From Ruminococcaceae bacterium UBA3215 (lineage in GTDB: Bacteria > Bacillota > Clostridia > Oscillospirales > Ruminococcaceae), in the NCBI GenBank assembly GCA_002363155.1, contig DEWH01000019.1, positions 1 through 64,000 on the forward strand: a stretch of DNA of 64,000 nt, written 5' to 3'. Positions 41,779-50,416 of the stretch are shown here, piece by piece (the first letter of the stretch is position 1; the number at the start of each line of letters is the position of its first letter). The translations under genes and the position numbers were made by a program. The notes under the pieces were generated by a model. The model searched no databases. It was not told where the DNA came from and worked only from the letters and a program-made list of their open reading frames with translations.

Positions 41779-44151
41779 ATGTATCTGAATATACTGAAAA
41801 AAGACCTGAAACGCAAGAAAACGATGAACGTGATAGTGCTGCTTTTTGTGATACTCTCGGCGATGTTCGCCGCAAGCAGCGTGAACAACATCATTGCGGT
41901 ATCGACGGGTATAGACTATTACTTTGAAAAGGCGGGAATGTCCGACTACTTCGTAGTCACGCTCGACAGCACCAATGCCGATATGGAGCAGAGGCTGCTG
42001 AATGAGCCGTATGTCACCGATGTCCGCCGCGAACCCACGTTGTTTGCTGACAGAACGAATTTCAAGCGGGACGGCGAATATCTTGCCGATACCACAAACA
42101 CGATCTTCATAATGTCGGTGGATGAAACGAAGCTGAACTACTTTGACTCCGCCAACGAAAAGATCACTGCCGTTGAGCGCGGCAAAGCGTATATCTCGGG
42201 AAACGTCCCCAAAATGAGCGGTATCGGGGTCGGCGATAAATTCACGGTGAAGTTCGGAAACGCGGAGCTTGAACTTGAATACGCGGGCTTTGCGAAAGAC
42301 GCGTTCCTCGGTGCCGAATTTGCGGCGAACACTCGCTTTATACTGAACTCGCAGGATTACGCAGTGCTTAACTCCGATGAATACGCAGAACTCTCCGCCG
42401 GAAGCACCTACTATATCGACACCGACGATGTACCCGCCCTCGAAGCGTCGCTCGCCGATGCGAACGGCATACTGCTGAGCATAGATGCCGGGCAGATGAG
42501 ACTCGCGTATGTGATGTCGATGATAGTGGCGGCGCTGCTGCTCATCGTGAGCGTCTGCCTTATACTTGTGGCATTCGTAGTGCTCCGGTTCACTATCGGC
42601 TTCACGCTCGAAGAAGAGTTCCGTGAGATCGGCGTAATGAAGGCTGTCGGCATTAAGAACAGCTCGATTCGTGGGCTGTACCTCGTCAAGTATTTCGGCA
42701 TCTCCATAGTCGGTGCGCTGATAGGATTTATATGCAGTCTCCCGTTCGGCGATATGCTCCTTGCAAGCGTTTCCGAAACAATGGTGCTCGGAACGGAGAA
42801 CTCCTCGTTTACAGCACTGCTGTGCTGCATCGCGGTAGTAGGTATCATAATGCTGTTCTGCTGGGGCAGCACCCGCAGGATAAAGAAGATGTCGCCTATC
42901 GACGCAGTGCGCAGCGGACAGACCGGTGAGCGTTTCCGAAAAAAGAGCATAATGCACCTCGGTAAAAGCCGTCTCGGTACAACGTTCTTTCTCGCAGTAA
43001 ACGATGTTATCAGCAGTCCGAAGCAATACGGCATAATCACCGCCGTATTTGCGATACTGCTTATATTGGTAATGATACTCGCAAACACGGCAAATACGCT
43101 GAACAGCGAAAAGCTGCTTTTCCTGTTCGGGACAACAAAAAGCGATGTGTACATAACAATGACCGGCGATGTTATGGAAGCTATGGGCGACCCGGCTAAC
43201 GGGAACGAACGTCTCCGGCATTCATTCGAAGAGCTCAAAAAGACGCTTGCCGAAAACGGTATGCCCGGCAAAGTACACGTTGAAAGAATGTACACGATAC
43301 CGGTGAGCTTCGGCTGCGAAAAGACGAATATGGTATTCCAGATATGCCCTCAGACCCACGCTTCCGATTATGTTTATGAGGAAGGCACAGCGCCAATGTA
43401 TGACAACGAGATCGCACTCACATACCCGGTCGCCGAACGACTTGGCGCAAGGATAGGCGATACCGTGACCCTGACGGTGAATGGTGAGAACAGAAAATGC
43501 ATCATAACAGCTCTTTTCCAGAGTTTGGGACAGCTCGGAAAGACAGGGAGACTGCATGAAAGCTTTGATGTGAACGGGCTTCAACCTTCGTCTGCGTATT
43601 CCTTTCAGATAGACTTCGACGATCACCCGGGCAAAGACGAGATCGACAGGCGGGTAGAGCTGCTCAAGGACATTTATGACACGAAAAATGTATTCAATGC
43701 CGCGGAGTTCGTCAAGGACTGCACCGGAGCGGCGGATACCATTGCGGCAGTCAAGAACATGATACTTGCTGTTACGCTTGTGATCGTGATACTCATAGCT
43801 GTGCTTATGGAGCGCTCGTTCATCTCCCGCGAGAAAGCGGAAATAGCGCTTATGAAAGCTGTGGGATTCAACAACGGCTCGGTCATAGCACATCACACGA
43901 TAAGATTTGCGATAGTGGCGCTGATATCGTCTGTGATCGCGGCGGCGCTCTGCATACCGCTAACCAAGCTCGCCATTGACCCGATAATGGGGATAATGGG
44001 CGCGGTGAACGGCGTCGGTTATGAGATAAGACCTGTCGAGATATTCGGTATTTACCCGCTTGTCATTCTCGCTGTAACGATACTCGCGGCATTCCTCACA
44101 TCACTTTACACGAAAACCATAAGATCGTCAGACACGGCTGATATAGAATAA
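41779..44151 (+). CDS. FtsX-type ABC transporter permease
   Basis: Start at ATG 41779; the frame open to 41662 overlaps the previous gene. The 790-residue permease has an N-terminal helix, a large extracellular domain (40-240), three helices in the first FtsX domain (245-400, including VGALIGFICSLPFGDML), a second extracellular region, and three C-terminal helices (645-785). This is the MacB/LolC-like or antimicrobial-peptide-resistance type of permease. With the ATPase, response regulator and kinase that follow it forms a cassette like those that sense and resist peptides or export peptides. No DNA is missing in the frame. Confidence 0.85.
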   Translation: MYLNILKKDLKRKKTMNVIVLLFVILSAMFAASSVNNIIAVSTGIDYYFEKAGMSDYFVVTLDSTNADMEQRLLNEPYVTDVRREPTLFADRTNFKRDGEYLADTTNTIFIMSVDETKLNYFDSANEKITAVERGKAYISGNVPKMSGIGVGDKFTVKFGNAELELEYAGFAKDAFLGAEFAANTRFILNSQDYAVLNSDEYAELSAGSTYYIDTDDVPALEASLADANGILLSIDAGQMRLAYVMSMIVAALLLIVSVCLILVAFVVLRFTIGFTLEEEFREIGVMKAVGIKNSSIRGLYLVKYFGISIVGALIGFICSLPFGDMLLASVSETMVLGTENSSFTALLCCIAVVGIIMLFCWGSTRRIKKMSPIDAVRSGQTGERFRKKSIMHLGKSRLGTTFFLAVNDVISSPKQYGIITAVFAILLILVMILANTANTLNSEKLLFLFGTTKSDVYITMTGDVMEAMGDPANGNERLRHSFEELKKTLAENGMPGKVHVERMYTIPVSFGCEKTNMVFQICPQTHASDYVYEEGTAPMYDNEIALTYPVAERLGARIGDTVTLTVNGENRKCIITALFQSLGQLGKTGRLHESFDVNGLQPSSAYSFQIDFDDHPGKDEIDRRVELLKDIYDTKNVFNAAEFVKDCTGAADTIAAVKNMILAVTLVIVILIAVLMERSFISREKAEIALMKAVGFNNGSVIAHHTIRFAIVALISSVIAAALCIPLTKLAIDPIMGIMGAVNGVGYEIRPVEIFGIYPLVILAVTILAAFLTSLYTKTIRSSDTADIE

Positions 44152-44161
44152 GGAGAAAGAA

Positions 44162-44920
44162 ATGGAAAAGATACTTGAAGTTAAAGACCTCTGCAAGACC
44201 TACATAGTGAACAAGCGCCAGAACAACGTTCTCCGGAATGTGGATTTCACTGTCGAGGAGGGAGAAATGGTGGCGGTAATGGGACCGTCCGGCTCCGGAA
44301 AATCAACACTGCTCTATACCGTATCGGGAATGGACAGAATGACTGCGGGAACAGTGAAATTCTGCGGCAGCGATATATCCGCGCTGAAAGACGATGAGCT
44401 TGCAAAGCTGCGCCTTGATGATATGGGATTTATATTCCAGCAGATGTATATGCTGAAAAATCTGACAGTACTTGATAACGTGATACTTCCTGCCTGCAAG
44501 AGCGACAAGCGAAAAGAGAAGCGCTCCGAGACCGCACAGCGCGGGCGTGATCTTCTGCGGAAGCTTGGAATACAGGATATCGCGGATAACGACATAAACG
44601 AAGTATCCGGCGGACAGTTACAGCGCGCCTGCATTTGCAGGAGCATGATAAACTCGCCGAAGATGATATTTGCCGACGAGCCTACCGGAGCGCTCAACCG
44701 CAGTTCCTCCGAAGAAGTAATGGAGGAGCTTGCAAAGCTCAATGAGGACGGCACCACGATCATGCTTGTCACCCACGACTCGAAAGTTGCCGCAAAATGC
44801 ACAAGAGTGTTGTTTATAGTTGACGGGAACATAAAAGGAGAGTATAATTTAAAGAAAGAAGATACGCTTCGTGACCGCGAACGCGGACTTAATAACTGGC
44901 TTATGGAAATGGGTTGGTGA
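44162..44920 (+). CDS. ABC transporter ATP-binding protein (MacB/LolD type)
   Basis: A 252-residue ATPase: Walker A GPSGSGKST near residue 42, Q-loop FIFQQMYML, signature VSGGQLQRACI, Walker B MIFADEPTGALN and the switch His in VTHDSK. These sequences place it with the LolD/MacB-like ATPases that pair with FtsX permeases. It starts 10 bases after the permease gene and its stop is 1 base before the response regulator start. Confidence 0.92.
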   Translation: MEKILEVKDLCKTYIVNKRQNNVLRNVDFTVEEGEMVAVMGPSGSGKSTLLYTVSGMDRMTAGTVKFCGSDISALKDDELAKLRLDDMGFIFQQMYMLKNLTVLDNVILPACKSDKRKEKRSETAQRGRDLLRKLGIQDIADNDINEVSGGQLQRACICRSMINSPKMIFADEPTGALNRSSSEEVMEELAKLNEDGTTIMLVTHDSKVAAKCTRVLFIVDGNIKGEYNLKKEDTLRDRERGLNNWLMEMGW

Positions 44921-44921
44921 C

Positions 44922-45584
44922 GTGGACATATTGATAGTCGAAGACAACAAAGAATTGCAGCAGCTGCTGACCGATTTTCTGCGTGCCGACGGGTACACCG
45001 TCAGCACTGCGGAAAGCGGTGAGAAAGCCTTGTCTCTGTATGAAAAGTACGGGGCAAGGCTTGTTCTGCTTGACATAAACCTGCCGGGAATGGACGGTTT
45101 TGCAGTTTGCGAGGCTGTCCGCAGAAGCGGCAATACCCCGATAATAATGCTCACGGCAAGAGTAAGCAAGGAGGACAAGCTGAACGGGCTTATCCTCGGT
45201 GCGGACGACTACCTCGAAAAGCCCTATGACATTGACATTCTGCTTGCAAAGATAAAGGGCATCTTTAAACGCAGGTTCGCGGAGGACAAGCTGACTGACG
45301 GGGATATAACCCTTGACCTTGCGTCGGGAAAAGTCACCAAGAACGGAAAAGTCCTCGATATGACAGCGAAAGAATTTGAGTTGCTGAAGCTTCTTATCGA
45401 GAACAAGGGACAGACGCTCACAAAAGGCCGCCTGTTCAACGCAGTATGGGGAATGGACAGCGAGTCCGAACAGCAGACGCTTACCGTACATATAAAGTGG
45501 CTGCGCGAAAAGACAGAGAACGATCCGAAAAATCCTGTCCATATAATCACAGTATGGGGAAAGGGCTACCGCTGGGAGGGCTGA
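44922..45584 (+). CDS. OmpR-family response regulator
   Basis: GTG start at 44922, giving VDILIVEDNKELQQLL as the canonical receiver start (220 residues); the frame open from 44871 lies inside the ABC gene. The phosphoacceptor Asp is in LVLLDINLPGMDG, and Thr and Lys follow in MLTARVSKED and LEKPYD. The C-terminal winged helix ends with HIITVWGKGYRWEG. It is coupled to the kinase gene 1 base downstream and is expected to control this same ABC cassette. Confidence 0.92.
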   Translation: MDILIVEDNKELQQLLTDFLRADGYTVSTAESGEKALSLYEKYGARLVLLDINLPGMDGFAVCEAVRRSGNTPIIMLTARVSKEDKLNGLILGADDYLEKPYDIDILLAKIKGIFKRRFAEDKLTDGDITLDLASGKVTKNGKVLDMTAKEFELLKLLIENKGQTLTKGRLFNAVWGMDSESEQQTLTVHIKWLREKTENDPKNPVHIITVWGKGYRWEG

Positions 45585-45585
45585 A

Positions 45586-46800
45586 ATGAAAAGATTTGAC
45601 AGGCTCATCGTTCTTGCGGCGGTGATGATAACAGCGGTTTTTGTCATCATCAACGTCATTCCCGGAAGCAAGGACAGCGATGTCCGGCTGCACAGCATCG
45701 AGATCAACCGTATTGTGCGGGTCATGACCGATACCGGGGAAATTCCCGATACAGCTTTGTACAGAACTATAACCGGGATATATCCGCAGACCGGCGATAA
45801 CGGCTTCTACGATTCACCCAACGAGTATGTTATCCGCGAGATAAACGGAAAGCTGTACAGGATAGAATACTCCGAAGATCCGGGATCCGACGGCAGGCTC
45901 TGTCTGAATGTTACCGCTGCGGGTTTTGCCGTGTTCATTTTCGGACTGCTGCTCTGGCTGCGTCAGACGGTGATAAAGCCGTTCAACAGGATAAGTGAAC
46001 TGCCTTATGAGCTGGCGAAAGGCAGACTTGCAGTACCGCTGAAAGAAAGCAGGAGCCGGTATTTCGGCAGGTTTATATGGGGACTCGATATGCTCCGCGA
46101 GCAGCTCGAACAGTCGAAGCAGTCGGAACTGGAACTGCAAAAGGAAAAGAAGACTATGCTCATGTCTCTGTCGCACGACATAAAGACGCCTCTTTCCGCG
46201 ATAAAGCTGTCCGCGAAGGCTCTCGAACGCGGGCTGTATCCCGAACCCGAAAAGCAATGCGAAACAGCCCGCCTTATCGCGAAGAATGCCGACGACGTGG
46301 AGAAGCTGGTGAACGAGATAATGCACGCGAACCGAGAGGATATTATCCGGTTCGACGTGAAGAACGGCGAGTTTTATATTTCCTCGGTCATAGACAGGAT
46401 AAAGACGTATTACGCGGAGAAGCTTTCGGGAACGGAATTTACTGTGGATAACTGCTCCGACTGCATTCTGAGCGGTGATCCAGACAGGCTTACGGAAGTA
46501 TTGCAGAACGTCATCGAGAACGCGATAAAATACGGTGACGGTCACTATATCCGTATCGGCTTCTCGGAAGAGGAGGACTGCCGGCTTATCAGCGTAACGA
46601 ACAGCGGCTGTACACTGCCGGAAAATGAGCTTGCACATATATTTGACAGTTTCTGGCGCGGTTCCAATGCTGGCACCCGGAAAGGCAGCGGTCTCGGTCT
46701 GTCTGTCTGCCGCAGTCTGATGACAAAGATGAACGGGGACGTGTACGCAGAAATAAGCGGCGGCGATATGCGCATAACTCTGGTATGCAGAAAAGGATAA
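45586..46800 (+). CDS. Sensor histidine kinase
   Basis: A 404-residue kinase with two membrane helices (residues 5-25 and 103-127) bracketing a short extracellular loop, a HAMP-like linker, the H-box LSHDIKTPLSAIKLSAKALE near residue 200, N-box VIENAIKYG and G-box GSGLGLSVCRSLM. The partner is the preceding response regulator. The small sensor loop means it may read its signal from the FtsX permease or from within the membrane, as in BceS-like kinases; this is inference. Confidence 0.9.
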   Translation: MKRFDRLIVLAAVMITAVFVIINVIPGSKDSDVRLHSIEINRIVRVMTDTGEIPDTALYRTITGIYPQTGDNGFYDSPNEYVIREINGKLYRIEYSEDPGSDGRLCLNVTAAGFAVFIFGLLLWLRQTVIKPFNRISELPYELAKGRLAVPLKESRSRYFGRFIWGLDMLREQLEQSKQSELELQKEKKTMLMSLSHDIKTPLSAIKLSAKALERGLYPEPEKQCETARLIAKNADDVEKLVNEIMHANREDIIRFDVKNGEFYISSVIDRIKTYYAEKLSGTEFTVDNCSDCILSGDPDRLTEVLQNVIENAIKYGDGHYIRIGFSEEEDCRLISVTNSGCTLPENELAHIFDSFWRGSNAGTRKGSGLGLSVCRSLMTKMNGDVYAEISGGDMRITLVCRKG

Positions 46801-46810
46801 TGTGTTTTAT

Positions 46811-46868
46811 TATGGCAAATAATAAGGCTCTGAGCGCATTTTAAAGCGGTCTGGAGCCTTGTCTTATT
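46811..46868 (+). terminator. Terminator-like inverted repeat after the kinase gene
   Basis: AATAAGGCTC near 46818 pairs with GAGCCTTGTCTTATT near 46852. The stem is interrupted and there is no long T-run. It ends the ABC/two-component operon. Confidence 0.5.
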
Positions 46869-46982
46869 ATGGTTGTATGGGGGCATAACAGGTCGGTACA
46901 GTCTTCTGAAAAGATCTGTGTAAATTGTGTTCTGCCGTAACGTGTCCGGATCGTTCACTGAACTATGAGCGGTCCTGCATTT

Positions 46983-47972
46983 TTATCCTCCCGTGCTTTC
47001 GATTTTGCCGTCATATCCGAGTGAAGCGATAAGCCGCAGTGTATCGTCGATGCCCTGTCCGCCGGCAGTGAGATAGCCTGCCGCGAATATCGAATCCACG
47101 ATACCGAACAGCGTTTCCTCCCGCCCCGCGAAATACACCTCTCTGCCGGCAGCGCAGCGGATATCTGCTTTCGGCATCATCAGTCTCGCAAGGCACAACA
47201 CCTTTGTGCAGTATTCCGCTGTCAGCTTCGGGGGTTCCTGCTCCGCAAGGCGGGTTCCCTTTATCGGCAGGAGAAAATTGATCGGAACCGACTCCGGTGA
47301 TATCTCCCGTATGTCCAGAAGCATATCCGCGGCATCTTCCACGGTCTCGCCCATGCCGATTATGCCGCCGCAGCAAATCTCGAATCCGACGCGTCTTAGC
47401 ATACGAATATTTTCGATGCGCTGTTCGCAGGTGTGTGTCGAGCAGATGTTTGGATAGTATCGGCGGCTGGTGTTCAGATTATGATTTATGCGGTCAAGTC
47501 CCGCGTCTCTGAGCATTCGCGCCTGCTTCTCCGTAAGAAAGCCTATCGAGCAGCAGATATGTGTCCCGCTCTTTTTCATTTCCCGTATTCTGTCGGCAAG
47601 CTCACTGATCTCGTTATCGGTGAAGCTTATCCCGCTGAGTCCGATACAGTGCCGCGCGAGATGCTTTTCGTTTACGGTGCGGTTGTCAGCGTACAGCTTC
47701 TCGTCGGGGATACTGCGGTATTTCTCGATATCGGCTTCCGATCTGCACGACTGTGCGCAGTAGGCGCAGTCCTGCGAGCAGTTCCCGCTCCGCACATTGG
47801 TGAGGAGCTGTACGCTTACCTTATTGCCCTTGTATTTCCGGCGAAGTTCGCCTGCTTTCCGGACAAGCTCTCTGAGATGATCGTCCGGGGTATTCAATAT
47901 CGTGACCGCTTCTTCCCTTGTAAGCGGACATTCCTCGCTGTACCTGTCAAGTATTTCATCTGATCCCGGCAA
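46983..47972 (-). CDS. bioB: Biotin synthase
   Basis: A 329-residue radical SAM enzyme; the family is 310-350 residues long. The cluster motif is GNCSQDCAYCAQS (CX3CX2C) near residue 65, and the [2Fe-2S] ligands fit later Cys residues (including CCSIGFL and CCGGIIGMGET). It inserts sulfur into dethiobiotin. TTG at 47972 is the best start, with GGGTGG before it. The gene stands alone, opposite to its neighbours, so the other biotin genes lie elsewhere or biotin precursors are taken up. Placement next to a sulfur operon may be coincidence. Confidence 0.93.
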   Translation of the reverse strand: MPGSDEILDRYSEECPLTREEAVTILNTPDDHLRELVRKAGELRRKYKGNKVSVQLLTNVRSGNCSQDCAYCAQSCRSEADIEKYRSIPDEKLYADNRTVNEKHLARHCIGLSGISFTDNEISELADRIREMKKSGTHICCSIGFLTEKQARMLRDAGLDRINHNLNTSRRYYPNICSTHTCEQRIENIRMLRRVGFEICCGGIIGMGETVEDAADMLLDIREISPESVPINFLLPIKGTRLAEQEPPKLTAEYCTKVLCLARLMMPKADIRCAAGREVYFAGREETLFGIVDSIFAAGYLTAGGQGIDDTLRLIASLGYDGKIESTGG

Positions 47973-47997
47973 TTACTACCACCCCTGCAGCTATATT

Positions 47998-48081
47998 TTC
48001 GGCAGCTTTCTTGCTGCCGTATTGCCTATTATATACATAGAATATATAGACTATTATACCACTGCCGGGGCGACTTGTCAA
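47998..48081 (-). promoter_or_regulatory. bioB promoter with palindrome and 5' hairpin
   Basis: On the minus strand TTGACA (48076-48081) and TATAAT (48053-48058) are 17 bases apart. Just after the -10 lies an AT-rich near-palindrome (CTATATATTC, ATGTATATAATAG, 48028-48051). A hairpin CGGCAGC/GCTGCCG (48000-48020) follows in the leader. The palindrome is a candidate operator; it does not look like the usual BirA box. Confidence 0.65.
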
Positions 48082-48203
48082 TAACAATGTCCGCGTCTGA
48101 TATAAAGCGGTATGAAAGGCATCGGCCTGCCGGAGAGCGAACGGCTCATCAAGATGTGGCTATTCGGATTTTTTGCATAAATATTATTATTCCTGACATT
48201 TCA
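48082..48203. other. Divergent intergenic DNA before the sulfate operon
   Basis: No gene is seen. A short coding-like scrap (RYERHRPAGERTAHQD-type) has no start. The stretch ends at the sulfate operon control region. Confidence 0.35.
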
Positions 48204-48303
48204 GTTTGGTGATAAATACCAAAGTTAAGAAAAGGCTATTGACATTCGCTGCGAAATAGTGTATTATTAGCCCATAGATTAAATCATATCAAATTGATAT
48301 GCA
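48204..48303 (+). promoter_or_regulatory. Control region of the sulfate/siroheme operon
   Basis: TTGACA (48239-48244) and TATTAT (48262-48267) are 17 bases apart. Upstream, TTTGGT-gataaat-ACCAAA (48205-48223) is an inverted repeat in activator position. Downstream, CATATCAAATTGATATG (48286-48302) is a near-perfect palindrome in repressor position. Two sites suggest dual control, for example by a LysR- or CymR-like sulfur regulator, but no regulator gene lies here. Confidence 0.7.
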
Positions 48304-48335
48304 TAGTAGGCAAAGAAAGACAGGGAAGAAAGACT

Positions 48336-48380
48336 ATGAAAAAAACTATCAGAACGGCGGGAGGAGTTGCACGCTGTTGA
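48336..48380 (+). CDS. Short leader peptide ending Arg-Cys
   Basis: ATG at 48336 after AGGGAAG encodes 14 residues, MKKTIRTAGGVARC, then TGA. The C-terminal Cys directly before the stop, at the head of a sulfur assimilation operon, recalls Cys-containing leader peptides that sense cysteine supply through ribosome stalling or reinitiation. Only one Cys codon is present, and no clear alternative hairpins follow, so this is a suggestion. Confidence 0.45.
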   Translation: MKKTIRTAGGVARC

Positions 48381-48440
48381 ACCTGCATTCCGTTTGAAGT
48401 AAAGATATCAACCTAAAAATAACGAAATGAGGTATTCAAA

Positions 48441-49505
48441 ATGAAAGGTACATTTTTTAAAACAGCAGCAGCTTCACTTGCACTTATAACAACAATATTC
48501 GCGGCAGCATCATGCGCAAACGCATCGGCATCAAACGCAGCGGAGACATCGGGTACTGCATCGGAAGCAGGAAAGAATTACTCGATCATAAATGTTTCCT
48601 ACGATCCGACCCGCGAGCTCTATGCCGCGTACAATGAGGCGTTCAAAAAACATTGGGAGTCGGAGCATGACTCTACGGTTGAGATAACTCAGTCCCACGG
48701 CGGTTCCGGCAAGCAGGCGCTTGAAGTAGCAAACGGCAACCCTGCCGATGTTGTGACCCTTGCGCTCGAATACGATATTAAGGCAGTCGAGGACGCGGGG
48801 CTTATCGAGCCCGGCTGGGTAAGCGAGTTTCCTCTTGACAGCTCGCCCTACACTTCAACTATCGTTTTCCTCGTAAGAAAGGGCAACCCGAAGAACATTC
48901 TCGACTGGGGCGACCTTGCCCGTGATGATGTCGGCATCATCACCCCGAACCCCAAGACCTCCGGCGGTGCGCGCTGGAACCACCTTGCGGCATGGGCATG
49001 GGCGCAGCGCGAATACAACAATGACGAGGCAAAGGTGCTCGACTACATAAAGACGCTCTACTCCCACGTTCTTGTACTTGATTCCGGAGCACGCGGAGCA
49101 ACAAACTCCTTTGTTGAGAACAAGCAGGGCGATGTGCTCCTTGCATGGGAGAACGAAGCCTTCCTCTCTCTGAAAGAATATCCGGACGAATATGAGATAG
49201 TTACTCCGAGCATAAGCATACTCGCACAGCCTTCCGTAGCTATTGTCGATAAAGTTGTTGACAAGAACGGCACACGCGAAGTTGCAACCGAGTATCTCAA
49301 CTACCTCTACTCCGAGGAAGCTCAGAGAATAGCGGGCGAGAACTTCTACCGTCCGTCCAATGAAACGGTGCTTGCGGAATTCTCCGACACCTTTAACCTT
49401 AACATAAACCTTGTAACAATCAACGATTTCGGCGGCTGGGACGAAGCGTTTGCAAAACACTTCGCCGACGGCGGACTGTTCGACCAGATCTACGAACAGG
49501 GTTGA
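48441..49505 (+). CDS. sbp: Sulfate-binding lipoprotein of ABC transporter
   Basis: A 354-residue extracytoplasmic binding protein with a lipoprotein signal (TTIFAAASC, Cys at about residue 26). Conserved family segments are NVSYDPTRELYAAYN, ITQSHGGSGKQALEV, NGNPADVVTLALEYD, IITPNPKTSGGARWN and DSGARGATNSFVE, which form the sulfate/thiosulfate pocket. GAGG lies before the ATG at 48441. It delivers sulfate to CysT-CysW-CysA, encoded directly downstream, and is the first enzyme-coding gene of the operon. Confidence 0.93.
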   Translation: MKGTFFKTAAASLALITTIFAAASCANASASNAAETSGTASEAGKNYSIINVSYDPTRELYAAYNEAFKKHWESEHDSTVEITQSHGGSGKQALEVANGNPADVVTLALEYDIKAVEDAGLIEPGWVSEFPLDSSPYTSTIVFLVRKGNPKNILDWGDLARDDVGIITPNPKTSGGARWNHLAAWAWAQREYNNDEAKVLDYIKTLYSHVLVLDSGARGATNSFVENKQGDVLLAWENEAFLSLKEYPDEYEIVTPSISILAQPSVAIVDKVVDKNGTREVATEYLNYLYSEEAQRIAGENFYRPSNETVLAEFSDTFNLNINLVTINDFGGWDEAFAKHFADGGLFDQIYEQG

Positions 49506-49536
49506 TCGCTATCTTGCTCTCTTTCCGATAAATTGG

Positions 49537-49564
49537 TATATCCCTGCCTTCGGGCGGGGATATA
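49537..49564 (+). other. Stable hairpin in the sbp-cysT spacer
   Basis: TATATCCC-t-GCC and GGC-g-GGGATATA pair around a short TTCG-type loop. No T-run follows, so it is more like an mRNA stabiliser or processing site that lets the abundant binding protein be made in excess over the permeases. Confidence 0.6.
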
Positions 49565-49584
49565 CTGCAAAAGGTGCATTTTTT

Positions 49585-50415
49585 ATGAAAAACAATAAAA
49601 GGATCATTCCGGGCTTCGGGATATCAATGGGCGTAACTCTTGCGCTTTTGAGCATAATGGTTGTGATACCGCTTGCATCTCTCGTGGTGTTCACCGCGAA
49701 AATGGACTTTTCGGATATCATAAAAGTCATCACCCGCCCCCGTGTCGTCGCAAGCTTTGAGGTGACACTGCTCACCGCGTTCATTGCCTCGGTCATCAAC
49801 GCGGTAATGGGTGTGATACTTGCATGGGTGCTTGTACGCTACAACTTTCCGGGAAAACGCATACTTGACGGTATGATCGAGCTTCCGTTCGCGCTTCCTA
49901 CCGCAGTTGCCGGCATCTCTCTTACCTCGCTGTATGCGGATTCCGGCTGGATAGGCGGGATCTTTGCCAAAATTGGCATAAAGATAGCCTATACTCGTAT
50001 CGGCATAACAATTGCGCTGATATTTATAGGTATCCCGTTCGTTGTACGCACTGTACAGCCGGTGCTCGAAAAGCTCGACCCGCTGTATGAGGAGGCTGCC
50101 GGAATACTCGGCGCAAGCCGCACTCTCACATTCCGGAAAGTGATACTGCCGGAACTGCTTCCCGCTGTTTTCACGGGTTTCGGACTTGCATTCGGGCGCT
50201 GTCTCGGCGAATACGGCAGCGTCGTGTTCATTGCCGGCAACCAGCCCTACGAAACGGAAATAACGCCGCTCATCATAATGTCGGAACTGCAGGAATACGA
50301 CTACTCAAGTGCCACCGCGATAGCGCTTGTAATGCTGGCTGCGGCATTCCTGATACTGTTCCTTGTGAACCTGATACAGATACGGAACTCGAAGATACTG
50401 AAAGGGGGACACTGA
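49585..50415 (+). CDS. cysT: Sulfate ABC transporter permease CysT
   Basis: ATG at 49585 (AAAGGTG upstream) gives 276 residues; the longer frame from 49450 overlaps sbp. Six membrane helices are visible. The EAA loop is EEAAGILGASRTLTFRKVIL, where the ATPase docks, and family residues such as ELPFALPTAVAGISLTSLY are present. It forms the channel with CysW. The next gene starts one base after the stop. Confidence 0.9.
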   Translation: MKNNKRIIPGFGISMGVTLALLSIMVVIPLASLVVFTAKMDFSDIIKVITRPRVVASFEVTLLTAFIASVINAVMGVILAWVLVRYNFPGKRILDGMIELPFALPTAVAGISLTSLYADSGWIGGIFAKIGIKIAYTRIGITIALIFIGIPFVVRTVQPVLEKLDPLYEEAAGILGASRTLTFRKVILPELLPAVFTGFGLAFGRCLGEYGSVVFIAGNQPYETEITPLIIMSELQEYDYSSATAIALVMLAAAFLILFLVNLIQIRNSKILKGGH

Positions 50416-50416
50416 A

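Noticed and set aside
41716..43221. 501-residue ORF antisense to the ABC permease
   Set aside because: No ribosome site, Arg/His/Tyr-rich composition typical of a reverse frame, and it covers a clear real gene.
48304..48440. SAM or cysteine-type riboswitch before the sulfate operon
   Set aside because: I could not find the conserved core or a terminator/antiterminator pair in the short leader.
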